The notes: generated by a model from the letters alone, not told the origin. A DNA stretch of 64,000 bases from Christensenellaceae bacterium (GCA_022846035.1 AP025580.1:620001-684000); one strand, 5' to 3'; counted from the stretch's first letter, positions 44,184 to 55,526 are shown. Numbers and translations: made by a program.

Positions 44184-45566
44184 TTAATCTTCGAAGAATA
44201 CCAGTTGCTGCTTGTTGACGTCGCCCGAACCGAGCGTAATCACAATATCGCCTGGCTGCCAGTTTTTGAGGAGATAGTCCTTGATTTCCCCGAAAGTCGG
44301 GATATACAGGCAGATCGCTGAGTTGGCGTTGATTGCCGCGACTACGTCGCGCGCGTGGATCCCCTGGGTGTCCGTATCCCGTCCGGGATAAATATCCGGC
44401 ATAAGCACCTCGTCCGCGTCATGGAAGCACTGCGCGTATTTGTCTTTGAGGGTGCGCGCGCGGGTGTATGAGTTACACTGGAACACCACCCAAAGCTTGT
44501 TGTGCGGAACCAGCTTTGCCGCTTGCAGGCATGCCGCGATCTCGCTGGGATGGTGCGCGTAATCGTGGAACACCTTTACGCCGCCGCGCTCGCCCATAAA
44601 CTCGAACCGTCTGCCCGCCAGCTTATAATTTTTAAGAGAACGGATGGACGTTGCCGCGTCCACGCCAAAGACCTCGTAGGCAAAGGCGGCCGCGGCAAGG
44701 GCGTTGCGCAGGTTATGCAGCCCGGGCACGGTAAGTTCCAGCCGCCCCAGCTTCTCGCCGTGATAGGTAATCTCGCCGCTGCCGAAGCCGAACTCGTTAA
44801 AAGAGACGTCGTCCAGATACCAGTCGCTCTGCGGCCCGTTATTATAGGTCACGACGCGGCAGGGCGCATGCTCCTTTAAGCGGTAGGCAAGCCCGTCCGA
44901 CTGGTTAAGCAGCAGGACGCCGTTTGGACCGAGTTTTTCTATAAATTCCACGAAAGTATTGAAAATATCGTCGATGTCGCGGTAACAGTCAAGATGGTCG
45001 TCGTCGATGTTGTTGACGAGGATATGCGTGGGGTGCAGCGTCAGGAAACTGCGCACGTATTCGCACGCTTCGGTAATGAACGCGTCGCCCTTGCCGATTT
45101 TCACGCCGCCTTCCAAAAAATCGACCATGCCGCCCACGTGTACGGTGGCGTCCTGCTCGGTATTTTGCATGATGAGCGCGAGCATGGAGGTGATCGTCGT
45201 TTTGCCGTGGCAGCCGGCGATACACGCGACGCGCTGGTAATGCGCGGAGATGAGCCCTAAAAGCTTGGAACGCTCGAGCATGGGAATATTGTGGCTCGCG
45301 GCGTAGGCAAACTCCGGATTGAACGGCTTGATGGCCGCCGAATAGACCACGAGGCCCGCGCCGTGCACGTTCTTCTCGTCATGGCCGATGGTAACGGGAA
45401 TGTCTCGTTTTTGCAGTTGGCCTGTGAACGCGGATTCTTTCATATCCGAGCCGGTCACCTGATAGCCGTTTGCATGTATGATTTGCGCCAGCCCGCTCAT
45501 AGAGCAGCCGCCGATCCCGATAAAGTGGATCGGTTTATCCTTTAAATCTGAAAAATTGATTTCCAT
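44184..45566 (-). CDS. murC: UDP-N-acetylmuramate-L-alanine ligase
   Basis: Adds the first amino acid of the peptidoglycan stem. In 460 residues: N-terminal nucleotide-binding domain starting KPIHFIGIGGCSMSGLAQIIHANG, ATP loop AGCHGKTTITSMLALI, VNNIDDDHLDCY and the C-terminal HDYAHHPSEIAACLQAA segment. The ATG at 45566 follows GGGAGAACAG. Stands alone with its own terminator, divergent from purR, as in several Clostridia. Confidence 0.96.
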   Translation of the reverse strand: MEINFSDLKDKPIHFIGIGGCSMSGLAQIIHANGYQVTGSDMKESAFTGQLQKRDIPVTIGHDEKNVHGAGLVVYSAAIKPFNPEFAYAASHNIPMLERSKLLGLISAHYQRVACIAGCHGKTTITSMLALIMQNTEQDATVHVGGMVDFLEGGVKIGKGDAFITEACEYVRSFLTLHPTHILVNNIDDDHLDCYRDIDDIFNTFVEFIEKLGPNGVLLLNQSDGLAYRLKEHAPCRVVTYNNGPQSDWYLDDVSFNEFGFGSGEITYHGEKLGRLELTVPGLHNLRNALAAAAFAYEVFGVDAATSIRSLKNYKLAGRRFEFMGERGGVKVFHDYAHHPSEIAACLQAAKLVPHNKLWVVFQCNSYTRARTLKDKYAQCFHDADEVLMPDIYPGRDTDTQGIHARDVVAAINANSAICLYIPTFGEIKDYLLKNWQPGDIVITLGSGDVNKQQLVFFED

Positions 45567-45666
45567 TCTGTTCTCCCGATAAAATTTCACCATATACAAT
45601 ATACGGCGTATCTATTATACTGAATATACAATATTTCTGCAACCAAAACATAAGACGCGGGGGTGT

Positions 45667-46467
45667 ATGGCTATGCAAGGGAAAAAACAGAGGATCGCGA
45701 TGATGAGCGCGCTGCTCGCGAAAAACCCCAACAAATTGTATTCCTTAAATTATTTCAAAGAGATGTTCGGCGCGGCGAAATCCAGTATTTCGGAGGACGC
45801 GGCCGTTTTGAAGCAGGCGTTTTTGGACGCGGACATCGGGCGCGTGGAAACGGTGGCGGGCGCGCACGGGGGTATCCGCTATGTGCCGGAAATGCCCGCG
45901 CGCTCGAAGAGCGCGCTTAAAAAGGAGCTGATCGCGAAGATGTCGGATACGTCGCGCATACTGCCCGGCGGTTATATGTATCTGGTAGACCTCTTTTGCA
46001 CGCCGTATTATGTTGACGGGATGGCGCAGATCATCGCGGAATGGTTTTCCGATAAAAAAGCGGATTTCATCGTGACGGTAGAGACCAAGGGCGTGCCCCT
46101 TGCCATGAGCGTGGCGCGTATCTTAAACCTGCCGCTTGCTATCGCCCGCCGCGAAAGCAAGCTGACGGACGGCTCCGTCGTTTCCATCAACTACCTTTCC
46201 GGCTCGTCGCGGCGCTTGCAGACCATGTCCTTATCAAAGCGGCTCATCCGCGAGGGCGGCAGGGCGCTCGTCATCGACGACTTTATCGGCGGAGGCGGGA
46301 CGATCAAGGCGATCAGTGACATGCTCGGTGAATTTCATATTTCGGTGGTGGGCACGGGCGCGGCCATCGTCAACAAATATCCGCAGAAAAAGCGTATCAG
46401 CGAATACCGTTCCATTTTTGTTTTGGAGGAGCTGAGCGAGACAAAAATCGAGTTTTCGGCCGTGTAA
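45667..46467 (+). CDS. purR: Pur operon repressor, Bacillus PurR type
   Basis: A 266-residue regulator with an N-terminal winged helix (RIAMMSALLAKNPNKLYSLNYFKEMFG) and a phosphoribosyltransferase-like domain with the PRPP loop ALVIDDFIGGGGTIKA. In Bacillus, PRPP binding releases it from purine promoters. Leads a gene order like that of Bacillus (purR-spoVG-glmU-pth-mfd). Start may be 45667 or ATG 45673 (MQGKKQ). Confidence 0.94.
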   Translation: MAMQGKKQRIAMMSALLAKNPNKLYSLNYFKEMFGAAKSSISEDAAVLKQAFLDADIGRVETVAGAHGGIRYVPEMPARSKSALKKELIAKMSDTSRILPGGYMYLVDLFCTPYYVDGMAQIIAEWFSDKKADFIVTVETKGVPLAMSVARILNLPLAIARRESKLTDGSVVSINYLSGSSRRLQTMSLSKRLIREGGRALVIDDFIGGGGTIKAISDMLGEFHISVVGTGAAIVNKYPQKKRISEYRSIFVLEELSETKIEFSAV

Positions 46468-46644
46468 CGGGAAAGGAAACGCCCCGAAAAGCCGATAACG
46501 GACGCAAATATTGATTTCTGGAAAAAAATGTGATAGAATAACAAAAAATAGAATATCGAAGAATGTTTTTGTGCAATATACTTAGCTGTGGTATAGGCAT
46601 GAAGTTAGTAGCAGTCATAGACAAGACAAGGTGGAGGATTGAAT

Positions 46645-46938
46645 ATGAACATTACGGACATTCGAATCAGGAAAATCGACGGCACAGGAAAGATGAAGGC
46701 GATCGTTTCCGTCACCTTTGATGACATGTTTGTGATCCACGACATGAAAATCATAGAAGGCGCGAGCGGGCTTTTCATTGCTATGCCAAGCAGGAAAACG
46801 CCAAGCGGGGAGTATAAGGATATTGCACATCCTATCAACTCCGACACGCGCGAGATGATCCAGCAGGTGATATTGAAAGAATATGAAAATATGCCTGAGG
46901 ACCAGACGGACACGTTTGGCACGGGAGACGAGTATTGA
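46645..46938 (+). CDS. spoVG: SpoVG RNA/DNA-binding regulator
   Basis: A 97-residue global regulator: [27 protein letters not shown], then [21 protein letters not shown], the near-invariant family block. ATG 46645 lies 7 bases after GTGGAGG; TTG 46639 is too close. Known to bind RNA and influence septation, virulence or sporulation; its presence alone does not prove sporulation. Confidence 0.96.
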   Translation: MNITDIRIRKIDGTGKMKAIVSVTFDDMFVIHDMKIIEGASGLFIAMPSRKTPSGEYKDIAHPINSDTREMIQQVILKEYENMPEDQTDTFGTGDEY

Positions 46939-46950
46939 TTCACAGCGAAA

Positions 46951-46982
46951 AGAAGGAACCCTTGTGCAGGGTTCTTTTTTTG
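46951..46982 (+). terminator. Terminator of spoVG
   Basis: GAACCC-ttgtgca-GGGTTC and T7; the next TATAAT (46985-46990) begins the glmU promoter. Confidence 0.85.
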
Positions 46983-47028
46983 CGTATAATAATATAGGTT
47001 TGAAAAACGGTTGAAGGAGAAATCTATC

Positions 47029-48396
47029 ATGGGAAATAAATGTGCGGCTGTCGTTCTCGCGGCGGGCGAAGGAACGCGGATGAAATCGAAAACGCCGAAA
47101 GTGCTTCATGAAATCGCCGGCGTTCCAATGCTCGGCTGGGTACTGCGCGCCGCGCGCGGGGCGGACCTGGAAAAGTGTATCGTCGTCTGCGGGAACGGAT
47201 CGGACCTGCTGCGGGAACGGATGGGGGATTTAGTACTGTACGCGCAGCAGGAGCAGCGCTTAGGAAGCGGACACGCCGTTATGTGCGCGTCGCATTTGCT
47301 GCAGGGTTTCGACGGCTATACGCTTATTATAGCGGGAGATATGCCCCTGCTTACGCAGGAGACGGTCGCGGCGATGGTAGACGCGGCGGCAGCAGGAAAT
47401 TATGCCTGCACGATGCTGACGGCGGAGCTTGACAATCCGTATGGATACGGGCGTATTCTGCGCAATGAATTTGGCGACGTGACGGCGATCGTGGAAGAAA
47501 AGGACGCAAGCGAAGAGCAGCGCGCGATCCGTGAGGTCAACGCCTCGTGTTATTGCGTATGCACGCCCCTTTTGCTGGAATGCTTAAAAGAATTGAAACC
47601 CGCAAACGCGCAGGGGGAATATTACCTGACGGACATTGTGGGTATCCTGAACGCAAAGGGAGAAAAGGTGGGCGCGTATATTGCGGCGGACGCGCGGGAA
47701 TGCATGGGCGTTAACGACCGCGCGCAGCTTGCCCAGTGTGCGGAAATACTGCGCGGCCGTATTGCAAGCGGGCATATGAAAAACGGCGTGAGCATGGTGG
47801 ACCCCAAAACCGTGTATATCGACGCGGACGTGAAGATCGGGCGGGATACGGTGATTTATCCAGACGTGACGCTGGAAAAAGGCTGCGTGATCGGCGAGGA
47901 CGTGACGCTTTATCCGGGCTCCCGCATTGTAAACAGCGAGATCGGCAACGGAACGTCGGTGCAGAATTCCGTGATCGTGGACGCGAAGATCGGTGGGAAT
48001 ACGACGGTCGGGCCGTACGCGTATGTGCGCCCGAATTCTGATATTGGCGACGGGTGCCGCATTGGGGATTTTGTGGAAGTGAAAAATTCAAGCATTGGCA
48101 ACGGAACAAAGGTATCGCACCTCACGTACATCGGCGACGCGGATTTCGGCGAGCGCATTAACGTCGGCTGCGGCGTGGTGGTCGTCAATTACGACGGCAA
48201 GAAGAAGTTCCGCACGAGCGTGGGCGACGATGCTTTCGTGGGCTGTAACACGAACCTTGTTTCGCCCGTAAACGTGGGCAAGGAAACGTACATCGCCGCC
48301 GGTTCGACGATCACAGACGATATTCCGGACGGCGCGTTTGCCATCGCCCGCTCGCGGCAGACGGTGAAAACCGACTGGAAAGACAAGAGGAAGTAA
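47029..48396 (+). CDS. glmU: Bifunctional GlmU: glucosamine-1-phosphate acetyltransferase / UDP-GlcNAc pyrophosphorylase
   Basis: Makes UDP-GlcNAc for cell wall. The 455-residue protein has an N-terminal nucleotidyltransferase (AVVLAAGEGTRMKSKTPKVLHEIAG) and a C-terminal left-handed beta helix from about residue 255 (VMIDPKTVYID-like region, then GCGVVVVNYDGKKKFRT near the acetyl-CoA site). ATG 47029 chosen behind GAAGGAGA. prs, which usually follows in Bacillus, is missing; pth is next. Confidence 0.96.
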   Translation: MGNKCAAVVLAAGEGTRMKSKTPKVLHEIAGVPMLGWVLRAARGADLEKCIVVCGNGSDLLRERMGDLVLYAQQEQRLGSGHAVMCASHLLQGFDGYTLIIAGDMPLLTQETVAAMVDAAAAGNYACTMLTAELDNPYGYGRILRNEFGDVTAIVEEKDASEEQRAIREVNASCYCVCTPLLLECLKELKPANAQGEYYLTDIVGILNAKGEKVGAYIAADARECMGVNDRAQLAQCAEILRGRIASGHMKNGVSMVDPKTVYIDADVKIGRDTVIYPDVTLEKGCVIGEDVTLYPGSRIVNSEIGNGTSVQNSVIVDAKIGGNTTVGPYAYVRPNSDIGDGCRIGDFVEVKNSSIGNGTKVSHLTYIGDADFGERINVGCGVVVVNYDGKKKFRTSVGDDAFVGCNTNLVSPVNVGKETYIAAGSTITDDIPDGAFAIARSRQTVKTDWKDKRK

Positions 48397-48398
48397 GC

Positions 48399-48953
48399 GT
48401 GTTTTTTGTGTTTGGACTGGGGAATCCGGGATTAAAGTATAAGAATACGCGGCACAACGCGGGATGGTGCGCTGTCGACGTACTGGCAAAGCGGCACGGT
48501 ATCAAGCTGAAAAAGACGAAGTTTGACGCGCTCGCGGGGCAGGGCACGATCGGCGGCCAAAAGGTCATGCTGGCAAAGCCCACGACTTTTATGAACAACA
48601 GTGGGTATGCTGTGGACGGAATGCTTGACTATTATAATGTAGGTCTTGAGAAGCTGATCGTGATGTATGACGACATCGATATTCCGTTTGGGTCGCTGCG
48701 TATACGCGACAAGGGCAGCGCGGGCACGCACAACGGCATGCGTTCGATCTTGAGTTATACGAAATCGGGCGATTTTACGCGCATACGTATCGGTATCGGC
48801 AAGCCGCGCTCAAGCCTGGTCGGGCATGTGCTGGGAAAATTCGAAAAGGAAAAGCGCGGCGAGGCGCAGGAGCTTTTTGAGCGCGCGGCAAACGCGTGCG
48901 AGCGCGTGATTACGGACGGCGTAAACTCCGCGCAAGCGGAGTTTAATAAATAG
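48399..48953 (+). CDS. pth: Peptidyl-tRNA hydrolase
   Basis: Recycles peptidyl-tRNA. 184 residues with FVFGLGNPGLKYKNTRHNAGW (catalytic His), KPTTFMNNSG and DDIDIPFGSLRIRDKGSAGTHNGMRSI. GTG start 2 bases after the glmU stop. The last nine codons (NSAQAEFNK) and stop lie inside the first copy of a repeat (from 48925), so the repeat has supplied or replaced the natural C-terminus. Confidence 0.95.
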   Translation: MFFVFGLGNPGLKYKNTRHNAGWCAVDVLAKRHGIKLKKTKFDALAGQGTIGGQKVMLAKPTTFMNNSGYAVDGMLDYYNVGLEKLIVMYDDIDIPFGSLRIRDKGSAGTHNGMRSILSYTKSGDFTRIRIGIGKPRSSLVGHVLGKFEKEKRGEAQELFERAANACERVITDGVNSAQAEFNK

Positions 48954-49200
48954 GGGCCCCCGCGCGGCTTGAGCGAAGCGAGCCGCGAAGGGGAAGAGGA
49001 GGAGCAAGCGGACGGGCGGAGTTTTGCGAGAGCGAAACGAAGCAAAGGAAGCTTTGGGACGACTCCGCGCAAGCGGAGTTTAATAATAGGGAATAGGGGC
49101 CCCCGCGCAGCTCGAACGGAGCGCAGCGCAGTGAGCTTCGCGGGGTGAGAGGAGGAGCCGCCCGAGGAGTGGAGAACGCCCGACAGGGCGGCGCGGAACG
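48925..49200. repeat. GC-rich direct repeats with nested hairpins
   Basis: ACTCCGCGCAAGCGGAGT followed by TTAATAA occurs at 48925 and again at 49062, 137 bp apart; each is followed by AATAGGGGCCCCCGCGC (the second with a 7-base insertion). The shared block is about 45 bases. Nested hairpins (ACTCCGC/GCGGAGT, CGCGGCT/AGCCGCG) give a REP-like structure. No gene is supported between pth and mfd. Confidence 0.7.
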
Positions 49201-49235
49201 AAAAGGGTGGGCGACGCCGAAAGAGGAGACATAAT

Positions 49236-52200
49236 TTGAACGACACGATCAGCCCGCTGATCGAAAAGAGCGGGGCATTTAAAGATGTTTTGGCGTGTAT
49301 CCGAGGGGGGAAATTGCCTTGCTCGGTTTTTGGCGTTACGCAGAACGCAAAGCCGTACTTTGCGCAGGCGTTAAGGAAAAATGCGCACACGCAGGTGCTT
49401 TGTATCACGGCGACGGAGCAGGGCGCGCGCGACATGGCGGCGGCGCAGGGCGGCGTTCTGTTTCCGGACAACGATTTTTCGCTGCGCAGCGTGGAGGCCA
49501 AGGGCAGGGAAGAAGAGCTCAGGCGCGTGGGTATCCTCAAAAACACGGCGCAGGCAAAGGGTGTGGTATACCTTTCGGTGCGTACGTTTTTAAGCCGTAT
49601 GCTGCCGCCCGACCGCTTTCGTGAATCCTGCCTTTTGCTTCAAACCGGCAGGGAGTACGATCCTGAAGAACTGCTCCATGCGCTGGCAAGGAGCGGATAT
49701 GAACGCGCGGGCACCGTGTATTCCAAAGGAGAGTGCGCGCGCAGGGGAGAGATCCTGGATATTTTCCCATCGGACAGCAAGCGCCCTCTGCGGGTGACCT
49801 TTTTTGACAACGAGATCGAGAGTATCCGCTTTTTTGACAGTGAAACGCAAAAATCAGAGAAAAAAACGCTGGCGGAGTATTTGCTGCCGCCCGCGAGAGA
49901 GGTCGTGCTGGACGAGGAAGCAAAGGATAAACTGCGTTATTACCTGAAAGAGCAGGACAACCGCGCCCTCGCGGAAAAGCTGCTGATGGCCGTTGATGAA
50001 TACGGAAATTTTGACAACTCGGACACCTTTTTGCCGGTGATGTTTGATCCGGCTTATATTACGGACTATTTTCCGGACGCGCTTTTGCTGTTCGACGATT
50101 TTGAATATGTATACGCGGAAGCAAAGCGGCTTAAAACTGAGTTTGACGACGCGTGCAAGCGCCTTGAAAGGGACGGCGAAGCTTTTGCCGCGCAGGGCGA
50201 AAGTATCTCTGCCATAACGCCCGTGCTGAAGAAAAAAGAAAGCTTGATTCTCGATATGGCGGGCTCAAGGAACGCGCGCCTCAAAACCGTATGCGAGGCG
50301 GATTTGAACCTGCGCGCCGCGCCGGGATATAACGGACGCATAGACATGCTTGCGCAGGCGGTGACGGACCGCTTAAAGCACGGATATTCGGTCGTTTTGT
50401 GCGCGGGAGCAAAGGCGCGTTCTTTAAGCGACGCGCTTGGGGAATTCGATCTGATAGCGCCTGTTTTAAAAGAACCGCAGGACGGCGGCGTGAGCGTATG
50501 CGGGGAATATTTGCCGTACGGCTTTGAAATCCCGTCGGCGCGGACGATCGTGCTGGGCGCGAACGATATTTTCGGGCGCGTACATAAAAAAGCCGCAGGC
50601 AGGAAAGCGGCGCGGCAGGCGAGCGAAGAGGATATTTTCAGCGACCTCGCACCCGGGGATTTCGTGGTGCACGAGGTGCACGGAAAAGGAAAATATTTAG
50701 GGCTGAAAACGCTTGAAGCGGGCGGTAACGTCGCGGAATATATGGAGATCGAGTATCGCGGCGGGGACAAGCTTTACATCCCTACGGCGCAGATCGACCG
50801 CGTACAGAAGTATATCGGCAGCGAGGACGCGCCGCCGCAGTTATCGAAGCTGGGCGGCAAGGAATGGGAAAACGCCAAAACCAAGGCGCGCGAATCCGCC
50901 CTCAAGCTGGCTTTCGATTTGGTGGAGCTGTACGCCCAGCGTTTTGAGAGCAAGGGCCACGCGTTTGCAGAAGATACCGTATGGCAAAAGCAATTCGAGG
51001 ACGCGTTTTTATACGAGGAGACGGAGGGGCAGCTTCGGAGCATTGAACAGATCAAGAAAGATATGGAATCGCCGCGCGTGATGGACCGGCTGCTTTTGGG
51101 CGACGTGGGCTATGGCAAGACTGAGGTAGCGATGCGCGCCGCCATGAAAGCCGTGACGGACGGCAAGCAGGTGGCGGTGCTTGTGCCGACGACGCTGCTC
51201 GCGCGCCAGCACCTGAAAACGTTCCGCGAGCGTTTTGCGGATTTTCCCGTGACTATCGCCGGACTTTCGCGGTTTTCGAAAGCAAAGCATAAGGAAGTGC
51301 TCGCGGATTTGCGGCGTGGCAAGATCGATATTGTCATCGGCACGCACAGGCTGCTCTCAAACGACGTGCAGTTTAACGACCTGGGACTTTTGATCGTGGA
51401 CGAGGAACAGAGGTTCGGCGTTTCGCACAAGGAGAAGATCAAGCTGATGAGGCAGAGCGTGGATGTGCTGACGCTGTCGGCGACGCCCATCCCGCGTACT
51501 TTGGAGATGTCTATGGTCGGTATCCGCGACCTGAGCACCATCGACACGCCGCCCGCTATGCGCAAGCAGCCGTATTCGTATGTGATGCGCTATTCTGACG
51601 GGCTTTTGGCGGACGCGGTCATGCGGGAGATAAACCGCGGCGGGCAGGTCTACCTGGTATGCCGGCAGATCCGCGAAATGGATAAACTATTAGCCGACGT
51701 CAGGCGCAACGTGCCGCAGGCGCGCGTGGCGGCCGCGCACGGACAGATGGGCGAAGCGGAGCTGGAGCGCGTGATCGGCGGCTTTATCGACGGGGAATAC
51801 GACGTGCTGGTGTGTACGACCATCATTGAAAGCGGTATCGATATTCCCAGCGTAAACACGATCATCGTTTACGAAGCGGACAAGTTCGGCTTGTCGCAGC
51901 TATACCAGCTTAAGGGGCGCGTGGGACGTTCGGACAAAAATTCGTACGCCTATTTTACGTACCTGGGCGACGGCAGCATGAAAGAAAACGCTGCCAAACG
52001 TATGGCGGCCATCCGCGAATTTACGCAGCTTGGAAGCGGCTTTAAAATCGCCATGCGCGATTTGCAGATACGCGGCGCGGGCAATCTTTTGGGACCGGAG
52101 CAAAGCGGGCACATGGCGACCGTCGGCTACGCGATGTACTGCAAGCTGATGCGCGAAGCGGTGGCGACCGCCAAGGGCAAGCGGGTAGAGCCGGAAACCG

Positions 52201-52634
52201 ACACGGCGGTGGAACTGAATGTGCCGGCCTATATCCCCGACCGTTACATCAAAAACCAGACGGACAAGATGGATATTTACAAGCTGATTTCCAAGGTCAA
52301 GAGCATAAGCGACGCCAAAGCGGCGGCAAACGATATTGCGGACCGTTACGGCAAAATACCAAAAGAGGTCAACAACCTGATTATTGCCGCGGCCGTCAAG
52401 GCCTACGCCAGCGCCGCGGGTATTGCCAGCGTCATTAAAAAACGCGGTTGTATTGAACTGAAATACGGCGAACAGACGCAGCCACATGTAAAGAAACTGT
52501 TAAAAATCGTAGATTTGCATAAGGACCGTGTTATACTGAGACCGTCAGTGCCGCCGGTCATCGTTTATAAGATTGAAAAAGACATGCAGCTAAACGACTT
52601 CCTGGAGTTTTTGAAGCAGCTTAGATTGCGGTAG
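49236..52634 (+). CDS. mfd: Transcription-repair coupling factor
   Basis: Removes stalled RNA polymerase and recruits UvrA. 1132 residues: UvrB-like N-terminal domains, CarD-like polymerase-binding domain (near [20 protein letters not shown]), SF2 translocase with Walker [25 protein letters not shown] motif, [13 protein letters not shown], and [17 protein letters not shown] (motif VI), then the TRCF C-terminal domain. TTG start at 49236 behind AGAGGAG. Same position as in Bacillus. Confidence 0.96.
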   Translation: MNDTISPLIEKSGAFKDVLACIRGGKLPCSVFGVTQNAKPYFAQALRKNAHTQVLCITATEQGARDMAAAQGGVLFPDNDFSLRSVEAKGREEELRRVGILKNTAQAKGVVYLSVRTFLSRMLPPDRFRESCLLLQTGREYDPEELLHALARSGYERAGTVYSKGECARRGEILDIFPSDSKRPLRVTFFDNEIESIRFFDSETQKSEKKTLAEYLLPPAREVVLDEEAKDKLRYYLKEQDNRALAEKLLMAVDEYGNFDNSDTFLPVMFDPAYITDYFPDALLLFDDFEYVYAEAKRLKTEFDDACKRLERDGEAFAAQGESISAITPVLKKKESLILDMAGSRNARLKTVCEADLNLRAAPGYNGRIDMLAQAVTDRLKHGYSVVLCAGAKARSLSDALGEFDLIAPVLKEPQDGGVSVCGEYLPYGFEIPSARTIVLGANDIFGRVHKKAAGRKAARQASEEDIFSDLAPGDFVVHEVHGKGKYLGLKTLEAGGNVAEYMEIEYRGGDKLYIPTAQIDRVQKYIGSEDAPPQLSKLGGKEWENAKTKARESALKLAFDLVELYAQRFESKGHAFAEDTVWQKQFEDAFLYEETEGQLRSIEQIKKDMESPRVMDRLLLGDVGYGKTEVAMRAAMKAVTDGKQVAVLVPTTLLARQHLKTFRERFADFPVTIAGLSRFSKAKHKEVLADLRRGKIDIVIGTHRLLSNDVQFNDLGLLIVDEEQRFGVSHKEKIKLMRQSVDVLTLSATPIPRTLEMSMVGIRDLSTIDTPPAMRKQPYSYVMRYSDGLLADAVMREINRGGQVYLVCRQIREMDKLLADVRRNVPQARVAAAHGQMGEAELERVIGGFIDGEYDVLVCTTIIESGIDIPSVNTIIVYEADKFGLSQLYQLKGRVGRSDKNSYAYFTYLGDGSMKENAAKRMAAIREFTQLGSGFKIAMRDLQIRGAGNLLGPEQSGHMATVGYAMYCKLMREAVATAKGKRVEPETDTAVELNVPAYIPDRYIKNQTDKMDIYKLISKVKSISDAKAAANDIADRYGKIPKEVNNLIIAAAVKAYASAAGIASVIKKRGCIELKYGEQTQPHVKKLLKIVDLHKDRVILRPSVPPVIVYKIEKDMQLNDFLEFLKQLRLR

Positions 52635-52743
52635 GGAGCGGAAAAGCGGACGCGCAAAGGCAGTTTTTTTTAATATTACGTTGCGAAGAGCGGGAGGGTG
52701 CTGTATAATAAACCCGTTATTGTTGAGAAAGGATACTTGTTTA

Positions 52744-53961
52744 ATGATGAATAAATGGAAGAAGTTACTTGGCGTGGTGCTCGCGGGCGTAATGTGTATT
52801 TCTCTCGCGTCGTGTTCGATGGTGCAGATAAATAAGGAGCGTGACGCGGCGCAGGTCGTAGCGGAAGTGAACGGCGCGCCGATTACGAAAGGCGAGGTAG
52901 ACGAATCGACGGACGCCATGCTGTCCATGTACGGCATGACGGCTGATACGTTCAAGCAGCAGTACGGCGAGGAACAGCTTAACAGTATGCGCACCAGCAC
53001 GCTGCAAACGCTGATACAAAACGAGATGCTTTACCAGAAAGCAAAAGAAGACGGCCTGGTCGACGAATCGGACGAAAACAAGGCGGCGATCAGAGAAGAA
53101 CTGGAAACGTCGCTTCAAGGGCTGAAAGATTCCATCCAGTCGAGCGTGGAAGCGGACGCAACCATCGCGGAAGCGGACAGGCAGGCAAAGATCGACGAAC
53201 AGACGGAACAGTTTATTACGATGTACGGCTACGACGATCTCGACCAGAGGGTAGCGGATCGTATCAAGTCCGACGCGATTTCCAAGGAAAAGGAAAAGCT
53301 CAACGGCGAGGTGTCGTATACGGAAGAGCAGGCTAAGACTTTCTACGACGAGCAGGTAGCGGAGCAGCAGCCAAAGGTTGAGGAAAATCCGGCCAATTAT
53401 TCGACATACAACAGTTCGAGTATCGCGGTCGTCAATCCGGCGGACGCGCGTTATATCAAGCATATACTGATCCAGATCCCCGAAGACGTGCAGCAGGAGA
53501 TCAAGGAGCTGCGCTCCGGCGGCGACGAAGCGGGCGCGGACGTGAAATATGACGAGGCGCTGGCGGCAATCAAGAGCCGTGCCGACGAGGCGCTGGCGCG
53601 CGCGAAAGCGGGTGAGGATTTTGACGCGCTCCTCGAAGAACTGGGCGAGGATTCGGGCATGAAGAGCGAACCGCAAAAGACGGACGGATACCTTGTTTAC
53701 GAGGGCTCCGGTATGGTCAGCGAATTCGAGGAAGCGGCTCTTAAGCTGGCGGAGGGCGAAATTTCTGATCTGGTGGCGACAGACTACGGCTACCATATCT
53801 TAAAGAACGTAGGGGACGCGGGCGGCGTAATACCGTTTGACGATATTAAGGAAAAGATCATGGAAAAGAAGCTGTCCGAAGCGCAGGCCACGCATTTAAA
53901 CGAGGTTTATGACCAGCTTAGCGAGCAGTACGACGTTAAGACATACGCGGATAAATTATAA
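52744..53961 (+). CDS. PrsA/SurA-like foldase lipoprotein
   Basis: A 405-residue extracytoplasmic peptidyl-prolyl isomerase: lipobox ends at Cys24 (ISLASC), a SurA-like N-terminal helical domain (about 45-230) and a parvulin domain near residues 235-375 ([12 protein letters not shown]... through [15 protein letters not shown]). It carries an unusually long charged insert between the first parvulin strand and [19 protein letters not shown]. Likely helps secreted proteins fold at the membrane surface. Confidence 0.9.
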   Translation: MMNKWKKLLGVVLAGVMCISLASCSMVQINKERDAAQVVAEVNGAPITKGEVDESTDAMLSMYGMTADTFKQQYGEEQLNSMRTSTLQTLIQNEMLYQKAKEDGLVDESDENKAAIREELETSLQGLKDSIQSSVEADATIAEADRQAKIDEQTEQFITMYGYDDLDQRVADRIKSDAISKEKEKLNGEVSYTEEQAKTFYDEQVAEQQPKVEENPANYSTYNSSSIAVVNPADARYIKHILIQIPEDVQQEIKELRSGGDEAGADVKYDEALAAIKSRADEALARAKAGEDFDALLEELGEDSGMKSEPQKTDGYLVYEGSGMVSEFEEAALKLAEGEISDLVATDYGYHILKNVGDAGGVIPFDDIKEKIMEKKLSEAQATHLNEVYDQLSEQYDVKTYADKL

Positions 53962-53988
53962 TTGTTGCCAACCGGTTTTTCTGGAGGA

Positions 53989-54029
53989 ACAAAGGGGAGT
54001 TTGCGAATGACGCAGACTCCCTTTTGTAT
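53989..54029 (+). terminator. Terminator after the foldase gene
   Basis: AAAGGGGAGT-ttgcg paired with cgcag-ACTCCCTTTT. Confidence 0.75.
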
Positions 54030-54110
54030 GCGCGTAAACGCACGCGGTTGAAATCCGCGCGGCATGGGGCTATAATTTTAAGGAATCCATGAAAAGTTGA
54101 GGACGGGAAT

Positions 54111-55526
54111 ATGGTACAGGTGGTTGGATGTACGCCGGAATTTGATTTGCTGCCACTTCGCGCGCTGCGCGCGGTAAGAGAGGCGGACGCCGTTGTTTTG
54201 CAAAGCGAAAAGTCTGCCTGCGCGCAGGGAATACGCGAAGAAAACGGCAATATACTGGCGCTGGATGATTTATATGAACAGGCTGAGGACTTCGACGCGC
54301 TGTTTGCGGAGGGCGCGCAGCGTATTTTGGAACAGGAGAAAAAAGGCACGGTCGTTTTTTGCGCGGTGGGAGACCCGTTCCGAAACGGTTTTGTGCAGGA
54401 ACTGAAAAAGGCGGGGGCAACGGTTGCCTACGTTACGGGCGGATACGCGGAAGCCGCGGCCGTGGCGGCCGCGGCACAGCGCATGGACACCGGCGGATAC
54501 ACTGTCATAAACGCGCGGGAACTGCAGCCGCTCGGCGTGGACACCTCAAAGACGGTGGTGGTGACGGGCGTGGAAAACGCGCTGGTCGCGGAAAGCGTGA
54601 AATGCGCGCTTTCAGATTATTATAAGGAAGATACGCAGGCTCTTTTTTATGCGGACGGGAAAAAAGAATGGATTGATTTTTACGGGATCGACCGTATCGG
54701 CCAGTGGCGCGAGGGCGGCGTGCTCGTGCTGCCGCCGCAGCCGCTTAAGCAAAAGGAACGCTACGGACTTTACGACCTTGTGCGCATTATGAAGATCCTG
54801 CGCGGGGAAAACGGGTGCCCGTGGGACGCGGAACAGACGCACAAGAGCCTGCGGCAGTATATCCTCGAGGAAGCGTACGAGACGGTGGACGCCGTGGACT
54901 CAGGCGACATGTTTGCGCTTTACGACGAGCTGGGGGACGTATTCCTGCAGGTCGTATTTCAGTCGGAAATCGCGCGGCAGTGCGGCGAATTCGACATTGA
55001 CGACGTGGCTACGTCGGTATGCGCGAAGATGATAGGCCGGCATCCGCATATTTTCGGGGAGACGGAAGCAAATACGGCAAACGAGGTGTTTTTAAACTGG
55101 GAAGCGATCAAGCGCAAGGAAAAAAAGAACGAGGACTTCGTATCCGTGCTGCGCGACGTACCGCGCTCTATGGGCGCGATGATGCGCGCCTATAAGCTGC
55201 AGAAAAAGGCGGCGGGCATTGGTTTTGACTGGAAAGACGCCAGGGGAGCGATGGAAAAGGTGCGCGAGGAGCTTATGGAATGGCAGGCGGAAATAAAGGC
55301 CGGCAATGCGGACGGGGCGGAAGCGGAAGCAGGGGATTTATTGTTTTCCATCATCAACGTATTGAGGCTTTTGAAAGTCAATCCCGAGGTAGCCTTAAAC
55401 CGTACATGCGAAAAGTTTGTAGCGCGCATGGAATATATGGAAAAAACCGCGCAAAAAGGGCTGTACGACGTAAGCGCCAGCGAACTGAACAACTTATGGG
55501 ATGAGGCGAAGAAAATAATTGGATAA
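54111..55526 (+). CDS. yabN: YabN: tetrapyrrole methylase-like / MazG nucleotide pyrophosphohydrolase fusion
   Basis: A 471-residue fusion. The N-terminal 220 residues follow the tetrapyrrole methylase fold (VVGCTPEFDLLPLRALRAVREAD, FCAVGDPFRNGF) but with weak SAM motifs, so its activity is doubtful. The MazG part has two EExxE-type units: EEAYETVDAVDSGDMFALYDELGDVFLQ and VREELMEWQAEIKAGN...EAGDLLFSI. It should hydrolyse abnormal NTPs. Gene order mirrors Bacillus. Confidence 0.92.
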   Translation: MVQVVGCTPEFDLLPLRALRAVREADAVVLQSEKSACAQGIREENGNILALDDLYEQAEDFDALFAEGAQRILEQEKKGTVVFCAVGDPFRNGFVQELKKAGATVAYVTGGYAEAAAVAAAAQRMDTGGYTVINARELQPLGVDTSKTVVVTGVENALVAESVKCALSDYYKEDTQALFYADGKKEWIDFYGIDRIGQWREGGVLVLPPQPLKQKERYGLYDLVRIMKILRGENGCPWDAEQTHKSLRQYILEEAYETVDAVDSGDMFALYDELGDVFLQVVFQSEIARQCGEFDIDDVATSVCAKMIGRHPHIFGETEANTANEVFLNWEAIKRKEKKNEDFVSVLRDVPRSMGAMMRAYKLQKKAAGIGFDWKDARGAMEKVREELMEWQAEIKAGNADGAEAEAGDLLFSIINVLRLLKVNPEVALNRTCEKFVARMEYMEKTAQKGLYDVSASELNNLWDEAKKIIG

